From Phreatobacter sp. (GTDB taxonomy: Bacteria; Pseudomonadota; Alphaproteobacteria; Rhizobiales; Phreatobacteraceae): a DNA stretch of 64,000 bases. The notes beneath the pieces are model-generated. The model was given only the letters and a program-made list of their open reading frames with translations. It did no database searches and was not told the origin of the DNA. Below, one piece after another: positions 18,001 to 25,752 of this stretch. The position numbers and the translations under genes are program-made. The number at the start of each line of letters is the position of its first letter. Position 1 is the stretch's first letter. The stretch spans positions 1 to 64,000 of the forward strand of contig NZ_JAEULY010000023.1 of NCBI RefSeq assembly GCF_016793595.1, in the 5' to 3' direction.

Positions 18001-18281
18001 AGTTCCTGCAGCTTTTTCTCGATGCGCTCGGCAACCTGATCCTGCATCTCCCGGGTGGTTGCACCGGGCCAGATCGCGGTCACGATCGCCACCTTGATGG
18101 TGAAGGCCGGGTCTTCGGCGCGCCCCAGCCGCGAAAATGAGTAGGCGCCGCCTGCGACCAGCGCGAGGATCATGAACAGCACGAGCGCGGGGTGCGTCAC
18201 CGCCCAGTGTGACCAGTTGTTGCGCACCAGACTCGGATCGTGGCTGTCGTGCGCGGCGGAGGAATTGTGTCCGGAAGACAT
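15039..18281 (-). CDS. efflux RND transporter permease subunit (AcrB/HAE family, 1080 aa)
   Basis: Inner-membrane proton-driven drug/solute exporter. The RND architecture is complete: an N-terminal helix (ALVLFMILALVAGGAYSFSR), a large periplasmic loop, helices 2-6 with the proton-relay Asp pair in GLLVDDAIIAVEMM, a second periplasmic loop, and C-terminal helices ending VLTALAAILAMIPLAR and LLTLLFLPALYAVWFR. The N-terminus has an extra His/Ser-rich 20 residues. It is the last gene of the tetR-MFP-RND operon, 83 bp after the adaptor. No outer-membrane factor gene follows, so it must share a TolC-like channel encoded elsewhere. Substrate unknown. Confidence 0.95.
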   Translation of the reverse strand: MSSGHNSSAAHDSHDPSLVRNNWSHWAVTHPALVLFMILALVAGGAYSFSRLGRAEDPAFTIKVAIVTAIWPGATTREMQDQVAERIEKKLQELPWFERVQTYTKPGFTAMQVSFRDQTPARDVPQLFYQLRKKLDDIRAELPAGLIGPNINDEYGDVDSVLFTLTGDGASYADLKRYAEALKSRMLRVPSVTKVNIYGAQDERIFVEFSHAKLATLGVPASAIFDSLQRQNAVVPAGTIDTGANRVPLRVTGALDGVAAVAATPVDVNGRIFRLGDIATVTRGFVDPPTYLIRQEGEQAVLVGVVMQKGGNISQLGHDLAAAREEFRRELPAGIELGQIADQPHVVETAISEFIKVFLEALAIVLFVSFVSLGWRTGIIVALSVPLVLAVIFIAMFALGIDLHRISLGALIIALGLLVDDAIIAVEMMVVKMEQGWDRLSAAAYAWTSTAFPMLTGTLVTAIGFLPVGLANSGVGEYTGSIFWVVGIALIVSWFVAVIFTPYLGAKLLPDFHAVEERKYQRRLARAAKRGKPAPQRVDHSNPHALYETPTYNALRRVIGWCVDHKFLVVAATVLLFATSIVAFGRVQQQFFPVSERTELFFQMRLPQGTAITASLETAKRAETMLKGDADIATYTTYVGQGSPRFWLGLNPQLPDESFAEIVIQAKTLEGRERVKARLEREVAAGALSEARVRVDRFNFGPPVGFPVQFRVIGPEPQLVRETAVKVREIMRGNPNARDPHLDWNEQSPSVRLVVDQDRARSLGLNVQDVAQTLQTLLSGATVTTVRDRTEKVDIVARAVPSERVDLGRIGDLTIIARGGVPVPLAQVARIEFRQEDPILWRRNRDLTMTVRADVADGVQPPVVSAQVQEALKGLIASLPPTMRIEQGGAVEESAKANASIFVLFPIMLLGMLTVLMIQLQSFSRLALVFLTAPLGIVGAAFALNLLNAPFGFVALLGLIALAGMIMRNTVILVQQIDEEVAAGYSLHDAIIEATVRRSRPVVLTALAAILAMIPLARSLFWGPMAITIGGGLAGATLLTLLFLPALYAVWFRVKPSDKQPKQEPADTEEPAPALRMAAE

Positions 18282-18364
18282 GGGGGCTCGCTCCGCGAGG
18301 AAGGATGGCGGTCAGTGCGGATGGATGGCGGGAGCGCGCCGGGGCGGCGCGCCCGGGATGCGGA

Positions 18365-19483
18365 TCAACGGCCGGCGACGACGCGCACGCGCTGGCTCTC
18401 GTCGAGCTTGTGGACGCCGAGCGCGACGACCTTGTCGCCCTCCGCGACACCATCGGCGATGAGCACTTCGCGACCGTCATAGCCCGCGACCGTCACTGGC
18501 TTCAGAGTCAGCCTGCCGGTTGCGGGCTCGACCACGAAGACCGAGGGGCCGCGCCCTTCCGAATAGAGCGCGGAGATGGGGAGGCGAGCCACGCGGGCGG
18601 ACGCGGGCTCGCCGACCGCGACGGTTGCCGTCATACCTATGACGACACCGTCATCGGCGTCCTGAATGGTGAAGCGGGCCTGGAAGGTCCGGGTCGCCGT
18701 GTCCGCCGAGGCGGCGAACTCGCGCAGCGTGGCGCGGTAGGTCTTTCCGGCATTCGACCAGAGCGAGACGGTCGCCTGGCCGGCGCGCACATGCTCGATC
18801 AGCGCCTCCGGGATCGCGACGACGGCTTCGCGTTCGCCCGAACGGGCGAGACGGATCACCGGCGTACCGGCAGCAACGACCTGACCGGGCTCGGCCATGG
18901 TCGCCGTCACGACGCCGTCGGCATCGGCGACGAGCGCGGCATAGGTGAGCTGGTTATCCGCAAGGTCGAGGGCGCGCTTGGCACGGTCGAGTCGGCCGCG
19001 GGCATCGGCGCTGCGGGCGAGCTGGGTATCCAGCGTTGCCTGTGTCGCCCAGCCAGCGACACGCAGATCCTGCGTGCGCTTGTCCTGCGCGAGCGAGGCA
19101 TTGAGGTTCACCTGCGCCGCGGTCAGCTCGGCCTCGGCCTGTTCGCGCTGAAGCGTCAGGTCGGCCGCGTCGAGCCGGGCCAGCGGCTGGCCGCGGCTGA
19201 CGCGCTCACCCTGCTGCACCAGCCGCTCGGCGACCTTGCCGGCGACGCGGAACCCGAGATCGCTCTCGATGCGCGGGCGCACGGTGCCGACGAAGCTGCG
19301 CTCGCGGTTGCGCGGTCCATACGTGATCGTTTCGGTCACCACGGCGCGGGCTGCCGCCTCCGGTTTGGCCTCGGTGCTTGCATTGCCTTCGGTACAGGCG
19401 GCAAGGCCGAGAGCCAGAAGCGAGACGAGCGCCAGGGAGCGGATGGCGGCGGGGGACGAGGAACCGAAGACGCTGGACGACAT
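18365..19483 (-). CDS. efflux RND transporter periplasmic adaptor subunit, lipoprotein (372 aa)
   Basis: Membrane fusion protein linking the RND pump to an outer-membrane channel. A lipoprotein signal ends at LLALGLAAC, giving an acylated N-terminal Cys anchored in the inner membrane. It then has a barrel-sandwich half (DLGFRVAGKVAERLVQQG), an alpha hairpin coiled coil (LQREQAEAELTAAQVNLNAS and following) and beta-barrel and membrane-proximal segments (GMTATVAVGE, GRLTLKPVTVAGYDGREVLI). Start 19483 is chosen because it opens the signal peptide; a frame to 19609 overlaps the tetR gene. It lies 11 bp after tetR and 83 bp before the RND gene. Confidence 0.94.
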   Translation of the reverse strand: MSSSVFGSSSPAAIRSLALVSLLALGLAACTEGNASTEAKPEAAARAVVTETITYGPRNRERSFVGTVRPRIESDLGFRVAGKVAERLVQQGERVSRGQPLARLDAADLTLQREQAEAELTAAQVNLNASLAQDKRTQDLRVAGWATQATLDTQLARSADARGRLDRAKRALDLADNQLTYAALVADADGVVTATMAEPGQVVAAGTPVIRLARSGEREAVVAIPEALIEHVRAGQATVSLWSNAGKTYRATLREFAASADTATRTFQARFTIQDADDGVVIGMTATVAVGEPASARVARLPISALYSEGRGPSVFVVEPATGRLTLKPVTVAGYDGREVLIADGVAEGDKVVALGVHKLDESQRVRVVAGR

Positions 19484-19494
19484 GAGGGCTGTCC

Positions 19495-20097
19495 TCAGAC
19501 TTTCAGGGCACGAATGGCGAATTGGGTCAGGCGGCGGGTCTGCTCGTCGAGATCGAACAGCGTCGCGCACTGTTCGATCAGCGAGGGGTGGAAAACGGTG
19601 ACGTGGCATTGCTTGAACGACCAGGCGGCCTCGACCGGGTCGCGCACGACGAACTCGCCGGCTGCCATGCCGTCCTGGATAACCTCGGCGAACAGCACCA
19701 CCAGTGTTTCCAGATGGGCCTTGATGACGTGCCAGTTCTCCTTGATGGCCGCTTCGACCATGTCGTGCAGACGCTTCTCGTCGAACATCTGCGACTTGTT
19801 GAACTGGTGGATGGCCATGGTCATCCGCGCGAGACGCTCGGAGGCCGGCGTCCGCTTCTCCGCGACGATCTCGCGCAACGCCTCATGGCAATTGTCGAGA
19901 AGGCGGCTGGCGATCTCCTCGCAGATCGACGATTTCGACGGGAAGAACCGATAGACATTGGCGGGACTCATGCCGAGCGTCCCGGCAATGTCCGCGACCG
20001 CCGTCTTGCCATAGCCAACCCTGCGGAAGTGCTCCTCGGCGGTGTCGAGGATGCGCTCGCGGGTCTCGTCTGCGGTGAGGCGGGTCTTGAGGGTCAT
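19495..20097 (-). CDS. TetR/AcrR family transcriptional regulator (200 aa)
   Basis: An N-terminal TetR helix-turn-helix (RERILDTAEEHFRRVGYGKT then ADIAGTLGMSPANVYRFFPS) and a helical ligand-binding C-terminal domain. It is the first gene of the efflux operon, so it most likely represses itself and the MFP-RND genes until an effector binds. Start 20097 (MTLKTRLTADETRERIL) is the normal TetR N-terminus; the longer frame to 20154 begins inside the palindromic operator. An AT-rich 22-bp palindrome lies 35-56 bp upstream, the expected place for autoregulation. Confidence 0.93.
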   Translation of the reverse strand: MTLKTRLTADETRERILDTAEEHFRRVGYGKTAVADIAGTLGMSPANVYRFFPSKSSICEEIASRLLDNCHEALREIVAEKRTPASERLARMTMAIHQFNKSQMFDEKRLHDMVEAAIKENWHVIKAHLETLVVLFAEVIQDGMAAGEFVVRDPVEAAWSFKQCHVTVFHPSLIEQCATLFDLDEQTRRLTQFAIRALKV

Positions 20098-20131
20098 GGC
20101 CGTCGATCGGTGAAGCCTGAAAATTGATGAC

Positions 20132-20153
20132 TGATAATTTTGGAAATTTATCA
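20132..20153. promoter_or_regulatory. 22-bp palindromic operator upstream of the tetR-efflux operon
   Basis: TGATAATTTT-GG-AAATTTATCA is a near-perfect palindrome (one mismatch per arm) in a strikingly AT-rich stretch of an otherwise GC-rich region. A further half-site-like TTATCA lies at 20155-20160. Distance to the tetR start and symmetry fit a TetR dimer operator. Confidence 0.7.
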
Positions 20154-20294
20154 CTTATCAGAAAAACGTCAAGCCCGACCTTCCCCAGGAGCAACCGGAT
20201 GCGTTAACGAATCCGTGTGGGAATGCCCGGGCGATAGTCAAAATCTAAACAACGGATTGAATTAAAAAGAGAATTTTGATTTGACACAAAACGA

Positions 20295-20316
20295 CCCGCC
20301 CGGCGGACCGGACGGG
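20295..20316 (-). terminator. intrinsic terminator after csbD
   Basis: Read on the minus strand: CCCGTCCGG-TCCG-CCGGGCGGG with one mismatch, then TCGTTTTGTG. It lies 65-86 bp after the csbD stop and has a T-rich tail. Confidence 0.7.
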
Positions 20317-20380
20317 CCTATGGGGCAACGGCGGAAGTGCCGAAAGGTCCCCGCTTCCGTGATAGTTGGCGCTTGGAGCC

Positions 20381-20590
20381 TTACGACAGCCAGTTCCGGC
20401 TATTGTACCAGCTGTCGATCTCAGCCCTTGCCTTGTCCTTGGCGTAGCCGTAGCGCTCCTGGAGCTTGCCCTCGAGCTGGTCGCGGCGGCCGGCGATGAC
20501 GTCGAGATCGTCGTCCGTCAGCTTGCCCCACTGTTCCCTGACGTTGCCCTTGAGCTGCTTCCAGTTACCCTCGACGCGGTCCCAGTTCAT
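20381..20590 (-). CDS. csbD: CsbD family general stress protein (69 aa)
   Basis: Small hydrophilic CsbD-like protein. The pattern MNWDRVEGNWKQLKGNVREQ with WGKLTDDDLDVIAGRRDQL matches the family, whose members are induced by general stress; the biochemical function is unknown. AAGGAGGA sits 7 nt before ATG 20590. The upstream region contains an EcfG/RpoE2-type promoter, consistent with general stress control in alphaproteobacteria. It is downstream of and co-oriented with livM but has its own promoter and terminator. Confidence 0.93.
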   Translation of the reverse strand: MNWDRVEGNWKQLKGNVREQWGKLTDDDLDVIAGRRDQLEGKLQERYGYAKDKARAEIDSWYNSRNWLS

Positions 20591-20620
20591 CGGAAATCCT
20601 CCTTCGGATTGACTGCCCGG

Positions 20621-20648
20621 ATAACCGGACAGCTCCGACGGAGGTTCC
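20621..20648 (-). promoter_or_regulatory. EcfG (RpoE2)-type general stress promoter for csbD
   Basis: On the minus strand GGAAC (20648-20644) and GGTT (20626-20623) are separated by 17 nt, which is GGAAC-N19-TT. This matches the alphaproteobacterial EcfG/RpoE2 consensus. It ends about 30 bp before the csbD start, a suitable leader length. Confidence 0.7.
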
Positions 20649-20683
20649 GAGAAAGCGGAGAGAATGCGTTTTTCTCTAACGGG

Positions 20684-21745
20684 TTACCGCTTTTCGCCGC
20701 GCAGCCGTCCCACAATACCGGTGGGGAAGAAATAGACGGAGAGCACGAACAGCACGCCGAGCAGCAGGAGCCAGCGATCCGGGTGCAGAAGCTTCGGCAG
20801 CAGCGGAATGCCCTCGGTCGCGGCGGAGGCCGTGCCCATCAGCTTCTGCAGATAGTTCTGCGCCACGATGAACAATGTCGCGCCGACCACCGCCCCGTAC
20901 ATCGTGCCCATGCCGCCAATCACGACCATGAGCAGGATGTCCAGCATGATGGCGAAGGACAGCGTCGTGTCAGGGCCGGTATAGCGCAGCCAGATGGCGC
21001 TCATCGCGCCCGCCAGCACCGCCATGGCGGCGGCGAGGCAGTTGGCGACGGTGCGGTAATAAACGACGCGGTAGCCGAGGGCCTCGGCGCGCATGTCGTT
21101 CTCGCGGATCGCCTGCAAGACGCGCCCAAACGGCGAGTTCACCACCCGCAGCGCCAGCAGGAACAGGACGACCGCCGAGACGAAGACGAGGTAGTAGGCC
21201 AGGATGCGCCCGTTGATCGTCACGCCGAAGACCGGCGTCTCGAACAGCCGGAAGCCCGGCCGCAGCACCGGCGGCACCGAGAAGGAACGGCCATCCTCGC
21301 CACCGGTATATTCGGAGAACTGCGTGGCAAGGATCAGGAAGGCCGATGCCACGGCCAGCGTGATCATCGCGTAGAAGATCGCCCGCACGCGCAGCGACAG
21401 AAGCCCGATCAGGAAGGCGAGCACGACCGCCACGAGCAGCGCGATGAGGATGCCGAGCGCCATGACGCCCCAGGTCGCGCCGAAAGCGTAGAGCCCGAGG
21501 CCGACGCCATAGCCTCCGATGCCGAAGAACATGGTGTGGGCGAAGGAGACGATGCCGGTATAGCCGAGCAGCAGGTCGTAGCTCGCCACCAGCACGATGA
21601 AGATGCAGATCTTGGCGGCCGTGTTGATCGCCGCCGCCCCCGAGAACAGGAACGGCGCGAAGGCAAGCCCGACCAGGATGGCCACCAGCACGCCCGAGAG
21701 GATGCGGCTCTTGGGATAGTCGCCGGAAAGGAGGCTGTTCAGCAT
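20684..21745 (-). CDS. livM: branched-chain amino acid-type ABC transporter permease, LivM family (353 aa)
   Basis: Inner-membrane permease subunit. About nine or ten hydrophobic segments are visible, with the LivM landmarks GYTGIVSFAHTMFFGIGGYG and a cytoplasmic loop NSPFGRVLQAIRENDMRAEALGY that couples to the ATPase. The C-terminus GRLRGEKR is basic. It is the last gene of the livK-G-F-H-M order and follows livH by 10 bp. Liv-type systems import branched amino acids but in CoA-rich loci often carry aromatic or dicarboxylic acids; the ligand is not determined. Confidence 0.93.
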   Translation of the reverse strand: MLNSLLSGDYPKSRILSGVLVAILVGLAFAPFLFSGAAAINTAAKICIFIVLVASYDLLLGYTGIVSFAHTMFFGIGGYGVGLGLYAFGATWGVMALGILIALLVAVVLAFLIGLLSLRVRAIFYAMITLAVASAFLILATQFSEYTGGEDGRSFSVPPVLRPGFRLFETPVFGVTINGRILAYYLVFVSAVVLFLLALRVVNSPFGRVLQAIRENDMRAEALGYRVVYYRTVANCLAAAMAVLAGAMSAIWLRYTGPDTTLSFAIMLDILLMVVIGGMGTMYGAVVGATLFIVAQNYLQKLMGTASAATEGIPLLPKLLHPDRWLLLLGVLFVLSVYFFPTGIVGRLRGEKR

Positions 21746-21755
21746 TGTCGTGCCC

Positions 21756-22775
21756 TCACCGCTTGGCGACGGGATAGAGGCCCTGCGGCCGCCACATCAG
21801 GATCGCGACCATCAGCAAGATGTTGGAGGCGAGCGCGATCTTCGGCGCGAGGAAGGCGGTGTAGTTCGCCATCATCGCCACGAGGATGGCGCCGAGGAAG
21901 CAGCCGCCGACCGAGCCGAGGCCCCCGATGATGATGACGATGAAGACGAGCACCATGATGTCTCCGCCGATCGCCGCCGTCAGCGTCTCGCGGTAGAGCG
22001 CCCACATCACGCCGCCGAGCCCCGCCAGCGCGGAGCCTGCGACGAAGACGCCGACGAACAGCCGGCGGATGCGATAGCCGAGCGCCTCGACCATCTCGGA
22101 ATTCTCCACGCCGGCGCGGATCAGCAGGCCGATCTTGGTGCGGTTCAGTACCAGCATCATCGCGGCGAAGACGACGAGGCCGACGACCACCGCGAGAATG
22201 CGGAACTTCTCGATGGCGAAATCACCGAGCACCACCGCGCCGCGCAGCGCGGTCGGCAGCGCCATGGCCTTCTGGTCGCCGCCCCAGATGACGTGGATGA
22301 GCTGCTCGGCGACGATCAGGCCGCCCATGGTGATCAGGATCTGCTTGAGATGCTGGCCATAGACCGGCTTGACGATGACCCGCTCGAAGGCCCAGCCGAT
22401 CAGGCCCGTGCCGGCCATCGCGACCACGACCGCAAGGCCGAGCGCCATCAGGTTCCAGGCGAGCGAATCCACCTGCACCCAGCCGGACAAAAGCCCCAGC
22501 ACCGACAGCGCGATATAGGCGCCGACCGCGATGAAGGCGCCGTGGCCGAAATTGAGCACGTCCATCAGGCCGAAGACCAGCGTGAGACCCGAGGCGATGA
22601 CGAAGATCATCATGCCCATGGCGAGCGCGGCGACAGTCAGCGTCACCCAGGTCACGGGATTGCCGATGAAGGGCAGCGCCGCCGCCGCCAGCACGATCGG
22701 CAGCAGGATGGGCAGATAGTCCGACTTCACCGAAGGAAGCGTCTCGGCTGGTGTCGAGGTCGTTGCCATGGTCAT
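21756..22775 (-). CDS. livH: branched-chain amino acid-type ABC transporter permease, LivH family (339 aa)
   Basis: Second permease of the transporter. Features are NFGHGAFIAVGAYIAL after FGLMDVL, the EAA-like coupling loop GLLIRAGVENSEMVEALGY, and VFIVIIIGGLGSVGGCFLGA near the C-terminus, all typical of LivH. It has a short extra N-terminal 25 residues. Start 22775 is chosen because GAGGG lies just upstream and it avoids overlap with livF; the frame to 22901 lies inside livF. ATG 22769 is an alternative. It forms the heterodimeric channel with LivM. Confidence 0.93.
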   Translation of the reverse strand: MTMATTSTPAETLPSVKSDYLPILLPIVLAAAALPFIGNPVTWVTLTVAALAMGMMIFVIASGLTLVFGLMDVLNFGHGAFIAVGAYIALSVLGLLSGWVQVDSLAWNLMALGLAVVVAMAGTGLIGWAFERVIVKPVYGQHLKQILITMGGLIVAEQLIHVIWGGDQKAMALPTALRGAVVLGDFAIEKFRILAVVVGLVVFAAMMLVLNRTKIGLLIRAGVENSEMVEALGYRIRRLFVGVFVAGSALAGLGGVMWALYRETLTAAIGGDIMVLVFIVIIIGGLGSVGGCFLGAILVAMMANYTAFLAPKIALASNILLMVAILMWRPQGLYPVAKR

Positions 22776-22785
22776 CGCGTCGCCC

Positions 22786-23508
22786 TCACTGATGCGCGTC
22801 GAGCGACAGGCCGAGCAGGCGCTGCTGCAGGGTCTCGTCGCGGGCAAGATCGGCCATCGCGCCGCGATGGACGATGCGGCCGTCATCCATGACAGCGACA
22901 TGGTCGCCGAGGCTCGCGGCGAAACGGAAGTTCTGTTCGACCAGCAGGATCGTCGTTTCGCGCTTCAGCTCCGCGAAGGCCGAGATCATCGCCTCGATGA
23001 TGGCCGGGGCGATGCCCTTGGTCGGCTCGTCGATGAGGATCAGCCGGCGCGGCTCGGCAATGGCGCGGGCGATGGCCAGCATCTGCTTCTGCCCGCCGGA
23101 AAGGACGCCCGCAGGCAATTGCCAGAACTTCTTGAGCGCCGGGAACAGCCCGAAGATCCAGTCGAGCCGCGCGGCATCGACCGGGCCAGAGCGCGCCGCC
23201 AGCGTCATGTTCTCGGCAACCGTCAGGTCGGCGAAGACCGCCATGGTTTCGGGCACGTAGGCGATGCCGCCTTGCGCGATGTCCGGGGTCGGTAGTCCGC
23301 CGATGGACCGCCCGTCGAAGGTGATCGTGCCTTTCGACGGCTGCCACAGCCCCATGATGGTGCGCAGCGTCGTGGTCTTGCCCGCGCCGTTGCGGCCGAG
23401 CAGAACGGTCATGCCGTCCTTCGGCAAAGCGAGATCGACGCCCTGAAGGATATGATACTGGCCGATATGGGTATGGACGCCCTGAAGGTCGAGCAGCGGC
23501 TCAGACAT
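22786..23508 (-). CDS. livF: ABC transporter ATP-binding protein, LivF family (240 aa)
   Basis: Cytoplasmic ATPase of the Liv transporter. Walker A is GRNGAGKTTTL, the signature is LSGGQKQMLAIARA and Walker B is LILIDEP, followed by TKGIAPAIIEAM and the H-loop-like region. Length and the YVPETMAVFADLTVAENM segment are typical of LivF. The start at 23508 overlaps the livG stop by 8 bp, so translation is coupled. It heterodimerises with LivG. Confidence 0.94.
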   Translation of the reverse strand: MSEPLLDLQGVHTHIGQYHILQGVDLALPKDGMTVLLGRNGAGKTTTLRTIMGLWQPSKGTITFDGRSIGGLPTPDIAQGGIAYVPETMAVFADLTVAENMTLAARSGPVDAARLDWIFGLFPALKKFWQLPAGVLSGGQKQMLAIARAIAEPRRLILIDEPTKGIAPAIIEAMISAFAELKRETTILLVEQNFRFAASLGDHVAVMDDGRIVHRGAMADLARDETLQQRLLGLSLDAHQ

Positions 23509-24274
23509 TTGCGGCCTCCGCCTTGGGCGCCTGTCCCAGATAGGCCTCCTGCACCACCGGCGAGGCGATCACCGCCGCCGGCTCGCCGTCCGCGACGAGG
23601 CGGCCGTTGTGCAGCACCACGATGCGGTCGGCGAGCGAGCGCACCACGTCCATCTTGTGCTCGACGAGGAGGATCGTCTTGGTCCCCTCGTCCTTCAGCT
23701 TCTGGATCAGGTCGAGAATGACGGGTACCTCGTCCACCGACATGCCCGCGGTCGGCTCGTCGAACATGAAGACCTCGGGCTCCAGCGCCATCATGATCGC
23801 GACTTCCAGCTTGCGCTTGTCGCCATGCGGCAGGGCGGCGGCGACCGTGTCGCGCACGCCGGCAAGGTTCACCTGTTCGAGATAGTGGTCGGCCTTGTCG
23901 ATCCAGTCGCGATGGCGCGACCAGAGCGAGAACAGGCTCGCTGCCGCCTTGCCGCGCGCCTGAACCGCGAGGCGGACATTCTCGGCCACGGTAAGGTTCG
24001 GGAAGAGGTTGGTGATCTGGAAGGCGCGGCCGATACCGCGCTGCGCACGGCCCGCTGCGCCGAGCGCCGAAATGTCCTCGCCACCCAGCAGCGTCTTGCC
24101 GGCGGTCGCGGTCAGCTGGCCCGACATCAGGTTGAAATAGGTGGTCTTGCCCGCGCCGTTCGGCCCGACAATGGCTGTCAGCGTGCCGGCATGGAAGGCG
24201 CAGGAGACGCTGTCCACGGCGACGTGGCCGCCGAACCGGATCGTCAGGTCTCGCGTTTCGAGGACGGGTGGCAT
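23501..24274 (-). CDS. livG: ABC transporter ATP-binding protein, LivG family (257 aa)
   Basis: ATPase partner of LivF. Walker A is GPNGAGKTTYFN, Walker B is VFMFDEPTAGM, and RAFQITNLFPNLTVAENVRL is a LivG marker. The ABC signature reads LPHGDKRKLEVA rather than LSYGQ, a variant seen in some LivG/UrtD proteins. Start 24274 (MPPVLETRDLTIRFGG) is chosen; the longer frame to 24385 consists of the family A repeat. The 129-bp gap from livK is occupied by that repeat. Confidence 0.93.
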   Translation of the reverse strand: MPPVLETRDLTIRFGGHVAVDSVSCAFHAGTLTAIVGPNGAGKTTYFNLMSGQLTATAGKTLLGGEDISALGAAGRAQRGIGRAFQITNLFPNLTVAENVRLAVQARGKAAASLFSLWSRHRDWIDKADHYLEQVNLAGVRDTVAAALPHGDKRKLEVAIMMALEPEVFMFDEPTAGMSVDEVPVILDLIQKLKDEGTKTILLVEHKMDVVRSLADRIVVLHNGRLVADGEPAAVIASPVVQEAYLGQAPKAEAANV

Positions 24275-24298
24275 GGTGACGGGTCTCGCGAGGCATCG

Positions 24299-24390
24299 CG
24301 TCATGGCCGAGCTTGGCCCGGCCATCCACGACTTGGAACACGCCTTGAAAGGAAAGTCGTGGATGCCCGGCACGAGGCCGGGCACGACGA
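24299..24390. repeat. dispersed palindromic intergenic repeat, family A copy 2
   Basis: Inverted repeat between livK and livG. The left arm has CATGGCCGAGCTTGGCCC and the right arm GATGCCCGGCACGAGGCC, around ATCCACGACTTGGAACACG and GTCGTGGAT. It shares the core ATCCACGACTTG and AACACG with the copy at 1381-1470. It could form a stem-loop separating receptor from permease/ATPase expression. Confidence 0.8.
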
Positions 24391-24403
24391 TCAGGTCTTT
24401 TCG

Positions 24404-25615
24404 TCAGTTCGTGCGCCGGTTGGTGATCGGCAGCGGCATTTCCGAAGCCGGAATGGTGCGCACGAGATCGAGCAGGTCGTTGTCACGGGCATTCGGGCGG
24501 ATGCGGAAGTGATACATTTCCTGCAGCGCCTGATGGTCCTCGCGGCGGAAGGTCATCGCCCCCTTCGGCGTCTGGAAGGTCATGCCCTCCATGGCCGCGA
24601 TCAGCTTCTCGGTATCCGTCGACCCCGCCTTTTCAAGGCCAGCCACCACGGCGGCGGCTGCCGCGAATCCGCCTGCCACGAAGAAGTCCGGCGGCGCGCC
24701 ATGGCGCTTCTGGTACTCGGCCTTCAGCCAGTCGTTCATCGGGTTACGCGGGAAGTCGTAGTAGTAGTAGATGCCGCCTTCGGTGCCGGCGAAGGCCTTC
24801 CAGGCGTTCATCGCGGGCAGGATGTTGCCACCCGGCGCCAGCGCGATGTTGAACCGCTCCGGGCGCATGTCCACGAACTTCGCCATCGGATGCGCGCCGG
24901 CCCAGATGAAGCCGATGATGCGCTTGCCGGGACGATCGCGCAGCGCCGCGAACAGGCGCTCCGCGAAGGGCGCGAAGTCGGCCGTGTTGCCGGCAGCATA
25001 TTCCTCCGCGACGATGCGGGCGCGCGGGCGGATCGCGGCGAGCGCTGCCTTGTAGGCGGCGACGCCGTCACGGCCGAAGGCGGTGTCGAGGCCCATCATG
25101 CCGATGGACACGTCCTCGTTCTCCGGCACGGAAGCGGCGGCGGCCAGCGCGTCCTGGTAGGACGAGCGGCCGGTGCGGAAGACGTAGCGGTTCCAGCGGG
25201 CGCCCGTGATCGAATCCGCCACCGCCGGCTCGACGATGAGGATCTTCTTGGCCTCTTCGGCCACCGGCAGCATGGCGAGCGCCACCGGCGAGCCTGTCGT
25301 GCCAACCGCGATGTCGGCGCGGTCGTCGTTGTAGCACTCCTCGAGCAGCGCCTTGCCGCGATCGGGGCGCAGCTGGTCGTCCTTGACGATGACCTGCAGG
25401 CGCATGTTGCCGACCTGGTTGGTGCCGCGCGTCAGGAATTCGAGGCCCATCATGAAGCCGACCTCGGTCTGCTTCGCATAGGCCTCCAGCGCACCGGTGC
25501 GGCCGGCGATGAGGCAGATCTTCACGTCACGGGTCTGCGCGGCGGCGGGAACGGCAAACGCCGTCACGGCCAGTGCGAGCGAGGCCGAAGCCAGCGCCAG
25601 CGTCTTCCTCAGCAT
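24404..25615 (-). CDS. livK: ABC transporter substrate-binding protein, LivK-like (403 aa)
   Basis: Periplasmic receptor of the Liv-type transporter. A clear Sec signal peptide (MLRKTLALASASLALAVTAF, cleavage near AAAQT) is followed by a type I periplasmic-binding fold with KICLIAGRTGALEAYAKQ, VGTTGSPVALAMLPVAEEAK and AVADSITGARWNRYVFRTGR. AGGGAGGATCCC precedes the ATG. It leads the operon livK-G-F-H-M and is divergent from a TetR gene. With acyl-CoA synthetase, hydratase and MaoC genes on the other side of that regulator, an organic acid that becomes a CoA thioester is a plausible ligand (inference). Confidence 0.93.
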   Translation of the reverse strand: MLRKTLALASASLALAVTAFAVPAAAQTRDVKICLIAGRTGALEAYAKQTEVGFMMGLEFLTRGTNQVGNMRLQVIVKDDQLRPDRGKALLEECYNDDRADIAVGTTGSPVALAMLPVAEEAKKILIVEPAVADSITGARWNRYVFRTGRSSYQDALAAAASVPENEDVSIGMMGLDTAFGRDGVAAYKAALAAIRPRARIVAEEYAAGNTADFAPFAERLFAALRDRPGKRIIGFIWAGAHPMAKFVDMRPERFNIALAPGGNILPAMNAWKAFAGTEGGIYYYYDFPRNPMNDWLKAEYQKRHGAPPDFFVAGGFAAAAAVVAGLEKAGSTDTEKLIAAMEGMTFQTPKGAMTFRREDHQALQEMYHFRIRPNARDNDLLDLVRTIPASEMPLPITNRRTN

Positions 25616-25646
25616 GGGATCCTCCCTGATCCTGAAAATGCAAAAC

Positions 25647-25660
25647 TGACACTTGAGTCA
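25647..25660. promoter_or_regulatory. palindrome in the divergent livK / tetR promoter
   Basis: TGACACT-TGAGTCA is a 14-bp near-palindrome (6 of 7 pairs) between livK (25615) and the TetR gene (25753). It sits 32 bp before livK and is the best-placed operator candidate for the TetR protein, possibly controlling both directions. Confidence 0.5.
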
Positions 25661-25752
25661 TGTTTCATGTGACGCTAGCCTCGTCCCCGAAACGCGTCAA
25701 GCGGGAAGGCGGTTCTGAGCCCATCGGGCGAAGGGCCGATGACGGAAACGCC

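Noticed and set aside
15318..18140. 940-residue open frame on the plus strand
   Set aside because: It is antisense to the RND permease gene, whose protein has all family motifs. The plus-strand product is Arg/His/Asp-rich without domains, a known by-product of GC-rich codon bias.
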